A DNA stretch of 42,580 nucleotides from JBDSZL01 sp039925145 (GCA_039925145.1 JBDSZL010000016.1:1-42580); one strand, 5' to 3'; counted from the stretch's first letter, positions 23,984 to 33,536 are shown. The notes: a model not told the origin generated them from the letters alone. Translations and numbers: made by a program.

Positions 23984-25396
23984 ATGAGCGCCGACCGCCT
24001 CACCGCTTCGTTTCGCGATCCGGCGGGCTTCATCGTCGAGAAGAACGGGGTCTTGTACCGGCAAGTACTCGAACCCTATCGGCCCCACTACGAGGCGCTG
24101 ATGCACTCGGGGCTCTATCGCGTGCTGACCGACCGCCGATGGCTGGTGTCGCACGACGAAGTCCCGGCGATCGACGGCGCGTACCGCACGCTGCGACCCA
24201 TGCGCGTCCCGTACGTGTCATACCCGTACGAGTGGTCTTTCGGTCAGCTCAAAGATGCCGCCTTGTTGACGCTCGATATCCAGCAGGCAAGCCTCGCGCA
24301 TGGCCTCGTGCTCAAAGACGCTTCCGCCTACAACGTTCAGTTCGTCGGAGCTCAGCCATTATTCATCGACACGCTTTCGTTCGAGGTCTATGAGGAAGGG
24401 CGGCCGTGGGCGGCGTACCGTCAGTTCTGCGAACACTTTCTCGGGCCGCTCGCCCTGATGAGCCACACCGACCTGCGTCTGCGGCGCCTGCTGGCGGGCT
24501 TCGTCGACGGTCTACCGTTGGATCTGGTGAGCCGCCTGCTGCCGCGTCGTACCTGGGGCCGTCCGGGACTGCTCGCGCACGTCCACCTGCACGCTCGAAG
24601 TCAGCTCCGCCACGCGCGGACCTCCAGCGACACGCCAGTGAAAGTGCCCACACTCAAGCGGTCGCTCCTGATTGCGCTCGTCGATGGCCTGCGCCGGGCA
24701 GTTCAGGGATGTGCGCTCAGTCGACGGACATCCACATGGGCCGACTACTACGACGACACGAACTACTCGGCCGCGGCCATGGCGGCGAAAGAGCAGCTGG
24801 TCGTCGATCTGGTCGATCTCATCGCCGTGTCAGGCAGACCGCTTCACGATCTCGGTGCCAACACCGGCCGCTTCAGTCGTCTGCTGGCTCGGGACGGTCG
24901 CTACGTCATCGCGCACGATCTGGATGAACTGGCCGTCGAGCGGCACTACCGGCACAATCGCTCGCACACCATCGACGGGGTGCTTCCGCTGGTGCTCGAC
25001 CTTGCCAATCCGTCGCCCGCACTGGGGTGGGCGCTCGAGGAGCGCGCGTCCGCCGTGGAGCGTCTCTCGGGCGGCACGGTGGTCGCCCTGGCCCTGGTGC
25101 ATCACCTGGCGATCGCGAACAATGTGCCGCTTGATCGGCTGGCGGGCTTCTTTGGCACCATTGCGGCCTCCCTGGTCATCGAGTTCGTGCCGAAGGAAGA
25201 CTCACAGGTGCGGCGACTGCTGGCGTCGCGCCCCGATATCTTTCCCGGCTACAGCAAGGCGGGATTCGAACACGCATTCGCGGTGTTCTTTGAAATCGTC
25301 CGCGTCGAGGCCGTGCCCGGAACCTCCCGCACGCTGTATGCGATGAGGAGGCGTCAGGACGAGACGACGGAGACGGCGCGAGCTGCGGGGGGCTGA
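23984..25396 (+). CDS. Class I SAM-dependent methyltransferase with N-terminal kinase-like region
   Basis: The 470-residue cytoplasmic protein has two parts. Residues 1-200 contain YPYEWSFGQLKDAALLTLDIQQ and KDASAYNVQFVGAQPLFID. The Asp112, Asn117 and Asp129 in the latter copy the spacing of the catalytic loop and metal Asp of APH/protein-kinase folds. Residues 260-470 are a Rossmann methyltransferase with LHDLGANTGRFSRLLA as the SAM loop, AHDLDELAVERHYRHN for the ribose acid, and ALALVHHLAIANNVPL as motif post-II. The family occurs beside polysaccharide loci. The substrate may be a nascent glycan or sugar nucleotide. Its 3' end overlaps the convergent dehydratase gene by 43 bases. Confidence 0.75.
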   Translation: MSADRLTASFRDPAGFIVEKNGVLYRQVLEPYRPHYEALMHSGLYRVLTDRRWLVSHDEVPAIDGAYRTLRPMRVPYVSYPYEWSFGQLKDAALLTLDIQQASLAHGLVLKDASAYNVQFVGAQPLFIDTLSFEVYEEGRPWAAYRQFCEHFLGPLALMSHTDLRLRRLLAGFVDGLPLDLVSRLLPRRTWGRPGLLAHVHLHARSQLRHARTSSDTPVKVPTLKRSLLIALVDGLRRAVQGCALSRRTSTWADYYDDTNYSAAAMAAKEQLVVDLVDLIAVSGRPLHDLGANTGRFSRLLARDGRYVIAHDLDELAVERHYRHNRSHTIDGVLPLVLDLANPSPALGWALEERASAVERLSGGTVVALALVHHLAIANNVPLDRLAGFFGTIAASLVIEFVPKEDSQVRRLLASRPDIFPGYSKAGFEHAFAVFFEIVRVEAVPGTSRTLYAMRRRQDETTETARAAGG

Positions 25397-27252
25397 TAGG
25401 AAGGCACCAGGGTGTGGAGCAGCCGCAGCACCTGACCCTCGTCTTCGCGCGAGGCTGCCTCGTCGAGTTCCGCGACGACGTCCCAGAGGTTCGGGGGCGG
25501 CGGCTGGCCCGTGACCACCTTGATCGTGCCCAGGGCCTCCACCGTCACCACCTCGTCGTCGTCGACGAGTTCTTCGTTGAGTTTTTCGCCCGGGCGGAGA
25601 CCTGTGATCACGATCGGGATGCCGACGTCCGGGATATGTCCGGCCATCGCGATCATCTGACGGGCGAGGTCGAGAATGCGGATGGGTTCACCCATGTTCA
25701 ACACGCACAGCTCGCCGTAGTCACCATAGGCGGCCTTGAGCACGAGGCCCACGGCCTCGGGGATCGTCATGAAATACCGGCGCACCTCGGGATCGGTGAC
25801 CGTGACTGGCCCGCCGGCCTCGATCTGCTGCCGGAACAGCGGAACGACCGAGCCGTCCGACCCGAGCACGTTGCCGAAGCGGACGGCGCAGCCGCGGACC
25901 GACGAGCGCGCGGTCATGGCGCGGGTCATGATTTCGCCCACGCGCTTGGTGGCGCCCATCACGCTCGTGGGCGCGACGGCCTTGTCGGTGGAGATGAAGA
26001 CGAGGCATTCCACGCCGCATCGTTCCGCGGCCTGCCATACGTGGCGGGTGCCGATCACGTTGTTCTTGACGGCCTCGCACGGCGCGGCCTCCATCAGCGG
26101 CACGTGCTTGTGTGCCGCGGCGTGGAAGACGTCTTGAGGACGGAACTCGCGCATCAGCGACTCGACGCGGCCCCTGTCGCGGATGTCGGCGAGCTGCGTG
26201 ATGAAGCGCTCGCCCGGCCACTCACGCTTGAAGCGCTGTTCGAGCAGATAGAGACCGTTCTCGTTGATGTCGACGGCCAGGAGCTGCCCGATGCCGAGGC
26301 CGAGCAACTGACGGCAGATCTCGCTGCCGATCGATCCGGCCGCGCCCGTCACGAGCACGCGCCGTCCGGCAATCAGCGATCGCTCGTGTTCCTCGAAGAT
26401 GACGCGGCGTCTCGAGAGCAGGTCGTCGGGCGACAGGTCGTGGAGCATGCTCGCCGCGCCCCGTTCGTGGAAGTAGATGAACGACACCGGCAGCGCCTTG
26501 ATCTGCACGTTGAGACCGGCGCACCGCGTGACGACTTCGCGGACGACCCCCTGCGAATCGCGGGGAATGGCGATGAGGATGCTCGTGACGCGTTCGCGCG
26601 CGATGACATCGGGCAGCGCCGCCAGGCCGCCGAACACGCGGCGGCCGCTCATCAGGCTCGCCCACTTGCCGCGGTCGTCGTCGATGAATCCGACGACGTT
26701 ATAGGGATGATCGGCCGAGCGCTGGAGATCCCGAAACAGCATCTCGCCGGCGGCGCCTGCGCCGACGATCAGGGTGCGGCGGCTGTCGGTGCGGCGAAAC
26801 AGCGCGAGCTGCATCCAGTACACCCAGGCCAGGCGCGGCGCGAAGCGCAGCGCCATCATCGCGGCGCCGCTGACGAGCAGCTCGAGCACGACGACCGATC
26901 GCGGTGGGCTCAGCAGCCGGAAGAGGAAGACGAGAAAGACGAAGAGGCCGGTGCCCAGCACGCCGGCAATGGCAACGCGCACGCCGTCCTGCAGGCCCGA
27001 CAAGCTGAAAGACCAGCGATGGACGCGGAGCACGAAGTTGGCCACCAGCCGACAGGGCACCAGCAGCAGAATGTAGATCGGGAGCGCCGCATGGTAGGTG
27101 GGATCGAGCGTGCCGTCGAACCGCAACAGGAGGCCGACGTAGAGACTCGCGGCGCAAATCGCGCCATCCAGAATAAAGACGGGCGCCACGCGCAGGACCG
27201 AACGAGCGAGTGTCGGCAGCAAGCCTTGCGGATGCCGGGAATGCCTGTTCAC
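25354..27252 (-). CDS. Membrane-bound nucleotide-sugar 4,6-dehydratase (WbpM/CapD family)
   Basis: The 632-residue enzyme starts at GTG 27252. Four N-terminal helices (about 15-150) anchor it. A first Rossmann-like unit has VGAGAAGEMLFRDL (about 165-180), and the catalytic extended-SDR domain begins with VLVTGAAGSIGSEICRQL. FISTDKAVAPTSVMGATKRVGE provides the catalytic region, where the usual Tyr of YxxxK is Met, as in this family. RFGNVLGSDGSVVPLF and GLRPGEKLNEEL are family signatures. WbpM-type enzymes turn UDP-GlcNAc into the 4-keto-6-deoxy sugar that leads to D-QuiNAc or D-FucNAc. A matching WbpV-like reductase and WbpL-like transferase lie at 37952-39993. Confidence 0.9.
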   Translation of the reverse strand: MNRHSRHPQGLLPTLARSVLRVAPVFILDGAICAASLYVGLLLRFDGTLDPTYHAALPIYILLLVPCRLVANFVLRVHRWSFSLSGLQDGVRVAIAGVLGTGLFVFLVFLFRLLSPPRSVVVLELLVSGAAMMALRFAPRLAWVYWMQLALFRRTDSRRTLIVGAGAAGEMLFRDLQRSADHPYNVVGFIDDDRGKWASLMSGRRVFGGLAALPDVIARERVTSILIAIPRDSQGVVREVVTRCAGLNVQIKALPVSFIYFHERGAASMLHDLSPDDLLSRRRVIFEEHERSLIAGRRVLVTGAAGSIGSEICRQLLGLGIGQLLAVDINENGLYLLEQRFKREWPGERFITQLADIRDRGRVESLMREFRPQDVFHAAAHKHVPLMEAAPCEAVKNNVIGTRHVWQAAERCGVECLVFISTDKAVAPTSVMGATKRVGEIMTRAMTARSSVRGCAVRFGNVLGSDGSVVPLFRQQIEAGGPVTVTDPEVRRYFMTIPEAVGLVLKAAYGDYGELCVLNMGEPIRILDLARQMIAMAGHIPDVGIPIVITGLRPGEKLNEELVDDDEVVTVEALGTIKVVTGQPPPPNLWDVVAELDEAASREDEGQVLRLLHTLVPSYQPPAARAVSVVSS

Positions 27253-27328
27253 GGCTGTTGTAGAAGTATAAGCTACATCTTTTCACGCGGAGGTTCCGGG
27301 CGTCCCTTGCGGTTTTCTCTTCGACACG

Positions 27329-28831
27329 GTGCCCGTGACCCGGAGTAGCGCGGCGCGGGCCAACGTCCTGGGCAGTGCGGCGACGGTGGTGATCAGCATC
27401 GCGCAGGCGTTTCTGCTGATGCCGCTCTGCCTCGCTGTTCTCGGCAAGCACGTGTACGGCGCGTGGCTGGCGGCCGCCGAACTGTTGACCTGGATTCAGC
27501 TGCTGGACTTCGGCATTCCCAACCTGATGACGCAACGCATCGGCGCGGCCGTCGGAAGCGGCGATCGCGCCGCGAGCGGCCGCTGGTTTTCGACGGGGCT
27601 GCTCATCCTCGTCGGCATCGCTGCGCTCCTGCTGCTGGCAGGGTTGGTGGCCTCGCCGCTAATCACCGCGTGGGCCCAGGTTCCGGCTGCCGAAGCGAGT
27701 CGGTTCACGGCCTGCTTCCGCGTTGCCGTCGTCGCAAGCGGACTGCTGCTGCTGTTCAACGCCTTCGTCAGCCTGGCGCGCGGCCTCCAGCGCACGACGC
27801 TGATCAACGCGGCGTCGGTCGGCGGCGCCGTCACGAACCTTGTTGTCTCCCTCCAGTTGCTGCTGCTTGGCTGGGGACTGTGGGCGCTCGCGGCAGGGCT
27901 GGCAGCACGCGCGTTTGTCTCCATCGCCGGCGGGCTCCTGATGTACTGGCGCGTGGCCCGAGACGGCCACCTGGCGGGGTGTCGGCCCGACCGAGCCGTG
28001 TCGGCTGAGATCCTGAGCCTCGCCCCACCCATGGCCGGAGCGAGCGTCGGCTACCTGCTGGCGAACTATAGCGAGATCATGCTGGTGACGACCCTGTTCG
28101 GACCGGGGAGCGCCGCCGTCTATGCGCTGACCCGACGGGCAGTCGACGGCATCAAGTCGCTGCTCGATACGATCGCCTGGGGTGTCTACGGGGGATTTGC
28201 GCATCTGGTGGAGTCCGCCGATCGCAGCCGGTCAAGGGTGGTGCTGGCCGACGTGCTGTCGCTCCGCTTTGGCGCCGCCTGTCTGGCTGGGGCCATCTAC
28301 CTGGCCGTGAATGAGGGCTTTGTCGTGCGGCTGTACGGGACAGAAAACTTCGGCGGCCTCTGGCTCACGGCTGCGTTCGCCGCGCAGATGGTTGTTGCCG
28401 GTCAGAGCTTTCTCGTGAACTATCTCTATCGGGCGGCAGGGCAGGTGAGAAGAGGATCGCACCTGCTGACCGGCGAAGCGCTCGGCCGCGCGCTCGCGAT
28501 GCTCGCGTCGCTGCGCGTCGGGGGACTCATTGCCGCGCCGTGGGCGGCAACCGTGACGAGCGGCGCCGCCATGCTCGCCGCGCGCGCGGGCTTGCGGCAG
28601 ATCCTGCCGGCTGGTCCGGAGCCATCACGCGCCGTGCAGCTGCGGCGCGGCGTCGCAGCGGTGGCGGTGCTCGTGACGGGCTTGCTCATTGGTGCACTCG
28701 CCCCGGCGTTCTCCTGGAGCCGAATGGCGATCACCGCGGCGCTGATCGGCGCGGCAGGCGGGGCAATCCTCGTGCTCGCGCAGCCGGTCGAGTCTCGCAG
28801 GAGGATTCTCTTGAGCTGGACCAGGCCGTGA
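27329..28831 (+). CDS. Wzx-like polysaccharide flippase (MOP superfamily)
   Basis: The 500-residue integral membrane protein (GTG start at 27329) has 12-14 predicted helices. RANVLGSAATVVISIAQAFLLMPLCLAVLG and YGAWLAAAELLTWIQLLDFGIPNLMTQRIG are typical of the polysaccharide transporter branch of the MOP/MATE superfamily. Such proteins move undecaprenyl-linked repeat units across the inner membrane. It overlaps the next gene by GTGA at 28828-28831, so the putative polymerase is translationally coupled to it, and it is divergent from the WbpM-like dehydratase (76-base gap). Confidence 0.85.
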   Translation: MPVTRSSAARANVLGSAATVVISIAQAFLLMPLCLAVLGKHVYGAWLAAAELLTWIQLLDFGIPNLMTQRIGAAVGSGDRAASGRWFSTGLLILVGIAALLLLAGLVASPLITAWAQVPAAEASRFTACFRVAVVASGLLLLFNAFVSLARGLQRTTLINAASVGGAVTNLVVSLQLLLLGWGLWALAAGLAARAFVSIAGGLLMYWRVARDGHLAGCRPDRAVSAEILSLAPPMAGASVGYLLANYSEIMLVTTLFGPGSAAVYALTRRAVDGIKSLLDTIAWGVYGGFAHLVESADRSRSRVVLADVLSLRFGAACLAGAIYLAVNEGFVVRLYGTENFGGLWLTAAFAAQMVVAGQSFLVNYLYRAAGQVRRGSHLLTGEALGRALAMLASLRVGGLIAAPWAATVTSGAAMLAARAGLRQILPAGPEPSRAVQLRRGVAAVAVLVTGLLIGALAPAFSWSRMAITAALIGAAGGAILVLAQPVESRRRILLSWTRP

Positions 28832-30204
28832 CCGAACACACATGCGCCACGCCGGCCGTCCCCCGTCCGGGAGAGCGCGAGGTTCATTGCCCGTCGCTAT
28901 CCGCGCGTCTCCTGTTGGGCGCGATCTTCCTGACGTATTTCACGGCCACCGTCCTGCTGTTCTACTTCGGCCCCTGGGTCTACCCGCTCGGAGCGGGCCA
29001 GGGCCGGCTGGTCGTGTTTCTCGTTGCCGTGCATACCGCCTTCGGCATCGGTTATCTCGTCGGCATTCTTGGCGCGCCGAGAGTCGGCCAGTTCACTGTT
29101 CCGGTGAATACGCTGCTGCTCACGTGCGTCGGCCTCGATCTCATCCTGCTCTTCCCAACCTCGCAGCTCAACACCGGGAGCTGGGTGCCGAATCCCTGGG
29201 CGGCGCTTGGCGATCTGGGTCAGGCGTATACGCGCAGCAATTTCCTGAAGGAGTCCACGACTCCCTATGTGAACTACGTCCGCATCCTGCTGGCGCCGCT
29301 GCTGGCCCTGACCGCGCCCATGGCGGTCTACGCGTGGCCGCAGCTCTCGCGCCTGACGCGGATTCTGTTCGGCGTCTCGATCGTCGGCATGCTCGCGCTC
29401 TATACCTCGATGGGCGCCAATGCCGGTGCGGGTCACTGGATGGCGCTGTTTCCCTGGTACATCCTCGCGGGACATCTCTCCGGTGTGAATCGGCTCACGC
29501 GCCGCGGCTGGCTGATCGCGGGCGGAGTGCAGGGTGCGTCGGTGCTGCTGTTCGCGCTGTTCTTTGCCGCAACGATGACTCAGCGCACCGGGTCGTTCGC
29601 GAAGTACGGCGCGCTGCCGTCGATTGCTGCCACAGCCAAGTCCGCCAAAACTGAACGGGGCGCAGGCCCGGGTCCACGCACGGCACGGGCCGGAGCCGTG
29701 CCCGCGATGCACCGCTCCAAAGCGCGCATCGCTGCCGACGGTCTCGCAGGCTACCTGACGCAGGGGTACTACGCCGTGTATCTCAGCCTGCAGGAGCCAT
29801 TCGTCCCGACCTACGGCGTGGGCAACTCAATGTTCCTGCAGCGGCAGGTCGTGCGGCTCACTGGTGACACCAGCCTGCTCGAGCGACCTTACCCAGCCCG
29901 CATAGAGGACAAGGGCTGGAACGCCTACGGCTACTGGGCGACGATTTATCCCTGGATTGCCTCCGACGTCACCTTCCCGGGCACCGTGCTCGTCGTCCTG
30001 CTGATCGGATTCCTGGCCGGACGTGTGTGGGTGGACGTGCTGGGCGGCCAGCACGTTCTGGCGGTGGCCTTCCTCGGGCAACTGCTTGTCATGCTTTATT
30101 ACTTCCCCGGTCATAACCGGACCATGCACAGTGGCGAAGGGTTTGTGGCGTTCTGGGGCCTGTTCTTCGCCTGGCTGCTTTCGCGTCGCCGCGTGCGCGC
30201 GTAG
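28828..30204 (+). CDS. Putative Wzy-like oligosaccharide repeat-unit polymerase
   Basis: The GTG at 28828 overlaps the flippase stop (GTGA); an upstream open frame to 28540 is only the flippase read in another frame. The 458-residue product is strongly hydrophobic with about 10 helices and one larger loop (about 260-350) with a Lys/Ala/Gly-rich stretch, then GYLTQGYYAVYLSLQEPFVPTYGVGNS. Wzy polymerases have low sequence conservation but this topology, and the phrase TQGYYA...L..PF.pTYGvGNS recurs in such proteins. Position between a Wzx and glycosyltransferases supports the call. It could alternatively be a ligase-like or modifying membrane protein. Confidence 0.6.
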   Translation: MTEHTCATPAVPRPGEREVHCPSLSARLLLGAIFLTYFTATVLLFYFGPWVYPLGAGQGRLVVFLVAVHTAFGIGYLVGILGAPRVGQFTVPVNTLLLTCVGLDLILLFPTSQLNTGSWVPNPWAALGDLGQAYTRSNFLKESTTPYVNYVRILLAPLLALTAPMAVYAWPQLSRLTRILFGVSIVGMLALYTSMGANAGAGHWMALFPWYILAGHLSGVNRLTRRGWLIAGGVQGASVLLFALFFAATMTQRTGSFAKYGALPSIAATAKSAKTERGAGPGPRTARAGAVPAMHRSKARIAADGLAGYLTQGYYAVYLSLQEPFVPTYGVGNSMFLQRQVVRLTGDTSLLERPYPARIEDKGWNAYGYWATIYPWIASDVTFPGTVLVVLLIGFLAGRVWVDVLGGQHVLAVAFLGQLLVMLYYFPGHNRTMHSGEGFVAFWGLFFAWLLSRRRVRA

Positions 30205-30209
30205 CTGAC

Positions 30210-31472
30210 GTGCCCAACGTTTCCGGGCGCGGTGATGCAGAAATTGCGCTGGCGGTGATCGGCACGCTGGTCCCCGATGAAGCGCGCTTTCATGGACCGG
30301 CCTTCAACAGGGCCGGCCAGATGTTCCAGAAGGAATTTGCGCGGGCGCTGGCTCATGCGGGTCTGAAACCGTCGGCGATTTTCGGCATCGAGCCGGTGCC
30401 TGCCTTTCCCCACACGCGCAGACTCCTCGTTCGAGGCGCCCAGCTCGAGCTGGGCGACGGACTTCGAGTCCGTCTCTTGCCGTTCCTCAACGTGCAGCCG
30501 CTCAAGCCAGTCACCGCCGGGCTATCGGTCATTGTCGCGTTGATCGCCTGGGGATGGCGTCATCGCCGCCAGCCCCGCATTGTTCACTGCATCAACTTGA
30601 CGATGCCACCGGGACTCGCGGTGCTCGTGGGCGCTCGCCTCATCGGCGCGAAGGCCACAGTGTCGGTTCTCGACATCTTCCGCCCCGGCGGAATCGTCCC
30701 GGACCGTTTCTACTGGCGCGTGGACTACTGGCTGCAGCGTCACCTCATACCGAAGTTCGACGGCCACGCGGTGGTGTCCGAGGCCATCGTCGAAGACTTC
30801 CTGCCCGGCCGTCGTGTGTGCCGAATCGAAGGGGGCATACGGCCAGACGATTTTGGAGCGGAGACGAGGCCTGAGGCACCGACGACTCCGTCGCTGTTTC
30901 GCGCTGTCCTGGCGGGCACGCTCGATGTGCACAACGGTGTGGAGCTGGCTCTCGATGCGTTCAGTCGACTGCCGCAGGACGGTTACGAGCTGGTGGTGGC
31001 GGGCAGCGGCGCCATGGCGCGTGTGGTTGAGGAACGCGCGTCGATCGACTCGCGCATCGTCTTTCGCGGCTTCCTGTCATTCGACGAGGTGCTCGCGCTG
31101 TACCGATCGGCCGACGTGCTGCTGAATCTCCGAGTGACCCGGGCGATGGATACCCGGTATTTCTTTCCGTCCAAGATGATGGAGTGCATGGCGTCCGGAA
31201 CCCCAGTGCTCTCGACGCTCACAGGACACGTCGAGGAGGAATTCGGCGATTTCGTGTACCTGCTGCGCGACGAATCACCGGCGGCGCTGGCCGCGCTGCT
31301 CACGCGGATTGCCGGGCTAACCGAACACGAGCGTGCGGAGATGGGACGGCGCGCGAAAGCGTACATGTTCGCGCACAAGACCTGGGACCGGCAGGGCGAG
31401 AAGATGGCCGGCTACCTGCGGAGCGTGGTACTCGGCGACACGAGAGACGCTACCCTGCGGTCCTGGCGATGA
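30210..31472 (+). CDS. Glycosyltransferase family 4-type protein
   Basis: The 420-residue cytoplasmic protein (GTG start, five bases after the polymerase stop) has a two-domain GT-B layout. The N-domain shows FQKEFARALAHAG and IVHCINLTMPPGLAVLVGARL. The C-domain shows FRAVLAGTLDVHNGVELALDAF, RIVFRGFLSFDEVLALYRSADVLLNLR and FFPSKMMECMASGTPVLSTLTG, where Lys and Glu contact the nucleotide sugar in GT4 enzymes. It should add one sugar of the repeat unit; donor and acceptor are unknown. Its 3' end overlaps the convergent methyltransferase by 23 bases. Confidence 0.85.
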   Translation: MPNVSGRGDAEIALAVIGTLVPDEARFHGPAFNRAGQMFQKEFARALAHAGLKPSAIFGIEPVPAFPHTRRLLVRGAQLELGDGLRVRLLPFLNVQPLKPVTAGLSVIVALIAWGWRHRRQPRIVHCINLTMPPGLAVLVGARLIGAKATVSVLDIFRPGGIVPDRFYWRVDYWLQRHLIPKFDGHAVVSEAIVEDFLPGRRVCRIEGGIRPDDFGAETRPEAPTTPSLFRAVLAGTLDVHNGVELALDAFSRLPQDGYELVVAGSGAMARVVEERASIDSRIVFRGFLSFDEVLALYRSADVLLNLRVTRAMDTRYFFPSKMMECMASGTPVLSTLTGHVEEEFGDFVYLLRDESPAALAALLTRIAGLTEHERAEMGRRAKAYMFAHKTWDRQGEKMAGYLRSVVLGDTRDATLRSWR

Positions 31473-32268
31473 GCGCGAAGGTGTTCTTCAGGCCCAGTGC
31501 GGCACCAACAGGCTGGAACAGGCGGCTCTGCGTGCTGAAATACGGCACGAGCCGGCACTCGAGGTTCATCTGTGTGAGCGAAGCCATCAGCGCCACATGG
31601 TCGACACCGTTCCTCACGACGTGGTACTCGACATTGTCGTGGACCGAATCATCGCGATACGCGCCGCGCGACCGGCGCAGGCGTCGTGCCAGTCCGCCGA
31701 GCACATCGCCCCTGAATATCCGCCACGATACGTACGCGATGCGATCGAAAAGGAGCGTCGGCCGCGGCAGCGAGTCGTAACGGAGCGGATCCTGAAACGA
31801 GAAGAACTGGCCGTGAGGTGCGAGCCGCGCGATAGCACGCCGCACCAGCCCCAGCGTGTCGGGTACGTGATGGAGGAACGAGTTGACCGCGATGATGTCG
31901 AACGTCTCAGCCGTGCCGAGGGTGTCGGCGACATCCTCGCACCGTGTGTGCAGCATGTCACCAAAGCGGCCGCATCGGCCGATCAAGGCGTCGAGCTGAG
32001 TGCGCGAGCTGTCAACGGCGAGCACCCGGGCGCCAAGCTCGAGAAACGGCAGGGTGACCGAACCTTCGCCGGCGCCGAGGTCGAGCACCCGTGGCACCGG
32101 AGTGTGCTCCTTCGCGCGGTCGAAGACGTCGACGAGCAATTGTCCGTACAGTGTTCGCAGGGAGGCATGCTTGATGTGCGGCGCCCCGTCGGCGTAATGG
32201 CTGGTTGCGTCGGCATCGTATCTCGAGACGTTCGCCAGGGCGGCGACTCGATTGATTCGTTCGTCCAT
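31450..32268 (-). CDS. Class I SAM-dependent methyltransferase
   Basis: The 272-residue protein starts at ATG 32268 (MDERINRVAALANVSRYDADATSHY...); an open extension to 32343 would run into the divergent gene's leader and is not favoured. VLDLGAGEGSVTLPFLELG is the SAM loop, VLAVDSSRTQLDALI the acidic residue and FDIIAVNSFLHHVPDTLGLVRRA motifs II-III. The LHHV-D pattern is typical of small-molecule or sugar methyltransferases (UbiE/ubiG-like fold). It is the only gene facing left inside this part of the polysaccharide locus, overlapping the neighbour by 23 bases, so it may be a later insertion. It could O-methylate a glycan residue. Confidence 0.82.
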   Translation of the reverse strand: MDERINRVAALANVSRYDADATSHYADGAPHIKHASLRTLYGQLLVDVFDRAKEHTPVPRVLDLGAGEGSVTLPFLELGARVLAVDSSRTQLDALIGRCGRFGDMLHTRCEDVADTLGTAETFDIIAVNSFLHHVPDTLGLVRRAIARLAPHGQFFSFQDPLRYDSLPRPTLLFDRIAYVSWRIFRGDVLGGLARRLRRSRGAYRDDSVHDNVEYHVVRNGVDHVALMASLTQMNLECRLVPYFSTQSRLFQPVGAALGLKNTFALIARTAG

Positions 32269-32360
32269 GCTGACGCTGCACAAATGGTAACATGCCGCGT
32301 TTGCTGCGCCGGGCGGGACCACACGCTCCCGTGCGCAGCCCACGAGACATCTGAATCGGG

Positions 32361-33536
32361 ATGAAAAAGAAGGTCCTGGCGGTCAGTGAATACTACCTGC
32401 CTGGCTTTCGGGGCGGCACCATCTACTCGCTCGCCAATATCGTCAGCCGGCTCTCCGATCGATACGAGTTCTGGATCCTCACGACCGATCGCGATGTCAC
32501 CGAGACGGCACCGTACACCGGTATCACGCCCGGCCAGTGGACGCCAGTCGGCGCCGCGATGGTCTGCTATATCTCGCCTCCCGGTCTCACGCTGCGATCG
32601 CTGAGAACGCTGGTCGGCCGCGTCAACCCAGACATGCTGTTCGTGCTGAGCGCGTTCTCGCGCACCACGGTGCGGCTGCTGCTGCTGCGGTGGCTACGAC
32701 TCCTCATCGATCGGCCGATGCTGGTAGCTCCGGAAGGAGAGTTCACGGCCGGGGCCCTGCAGCATAAGCCGGCACGCAAGCGTGTGTTCCTGAAGGTGGC
32801 CGAAGCGCTCGAGCTGCATGCCCGCGTCAATTGGCGTGCGACGACGCCTGAGGAAGCAGAGGACATTCGCCGCGTGATTGGATCGCGCGCGCCAGTCTTT
32901 CTGGCGCCATGTGTGCCGGAACAGGCTCCCGTTGCCGAGGCCCAGCCGCTGCTGAAGCGGCCGGGTCAGGTGAACTTCGTCTATCTCTCGCGCATCACAC
33001 CCAAGAAGAATCTGCTGTTTGCGCTGGAACGGCTCGGCGAGACACAGCGGGAGATCGCGCTCGACGTCCTCGGCCCGATCGAGGATCCGCTCTACTGGGC
33101 GCAATGCGTGTCGTACGCGGAACGTCACTGCCCGCGGATAGACCTCCGCTACTGCGGCGAAGTGCCTCACGCGTCTGTGACGACGGAGCTCGGCCGTCGC
33201 CACTTCCTGCTGCTCCCTTCACTCGGCGAGAATTTCGGCTACGTCATTCTGGAGGCACTGGCGTGCGGCCGCCCGGTCGTGCTGAGCGATCGGACACCCT
33301 GGCGCGCGCTTCAGGCGGCGGGCGCCGGCTGGGACATCGACCTGCTGGACACGGAGGCCTGGCGCCGAGCGATTGTGCGCTGTGTCGACATGGCCGATCC
33401 GGAGTATCAGCTGATGGTCGTCGCGGCTTCAGTACACGCACGAGGCGAGGTAAACGGCACAGCCACCGAGGCTGCAATCGCGACCGCCTTCGATGCCGTC
33501 ATGGCCGGTCATCGCGCGGGAGGTCCTCGCTCGTGA
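32361..33536 (+). CDS. Glycosyltransferase family 4 protein
   Basis: The 391-residue cytoplasmic enzyme starts KKKVLAVSEYYLPGFRGGTIYSLANI, the acceptor-binding Gly loop of GT4 enzymes. Pro/Glu-rich LVAPEGEFTAGALQHKPARK follows, and the donor domain has FVYLSRITPKKNLLFALE and LLPSLGENFGYVILEALACGRPVVLSD. The E-x7-E motif here is ENFGYVILE. The divergent methyltransferase gene is 92 bases upstream, so a promoter for the following seven-gene run may lie in that gap. Donor sugar unknown. Confidence 0.87.
   Translation: MKKKVLAVSEYYLPGFRGGTIYSLANIVSRLSDRYEFWILTTDRDVTETAPYTGITPGQWTPVGAAMVCYISPPGLTLRSLRTLVGRVNPDMLFVLSAFSRTTVRLLLLRWLRLLIDRPMLVAPEGEFTAGALQHKPARKRVFLKVAEALELHARVNWRATTPEEAEDIRRVIGSRAPVFLAPCVPEQAPVAEAQPLLKRPGQVNFVYLSRITPKKNLLFALERLGETQREIALDVLGPIEDPLYWAQCVSYAERHCPRIDLRYCGEVPHASVTTELGRRHFLLLPSLGENFGYVILEALACGRPVVLSDRTPWRALQAAGAGWDIDLLDTEAWRRAIVRCVDMADPEYQLMVVAASVHARGEVNGTATEAAIATAFDAVMAGHRAGGPRS

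Noticed and set aside
25414..27348. Long plus-strand open frame opposite the WbpM-like gene
   Set aside because: Composition is dominated by His, Asp, Arg and Glu as expected for antisense of GC-rich code; the minus-strand frame has a complete enzyme.
28540..28827. N-terminal extension of the polymerase-like protein back to 28540
   Set aside because: This stretch is fully covered by the flippase gene in another frame; the GTG at 28828 with GTGA overlap is the natural start.
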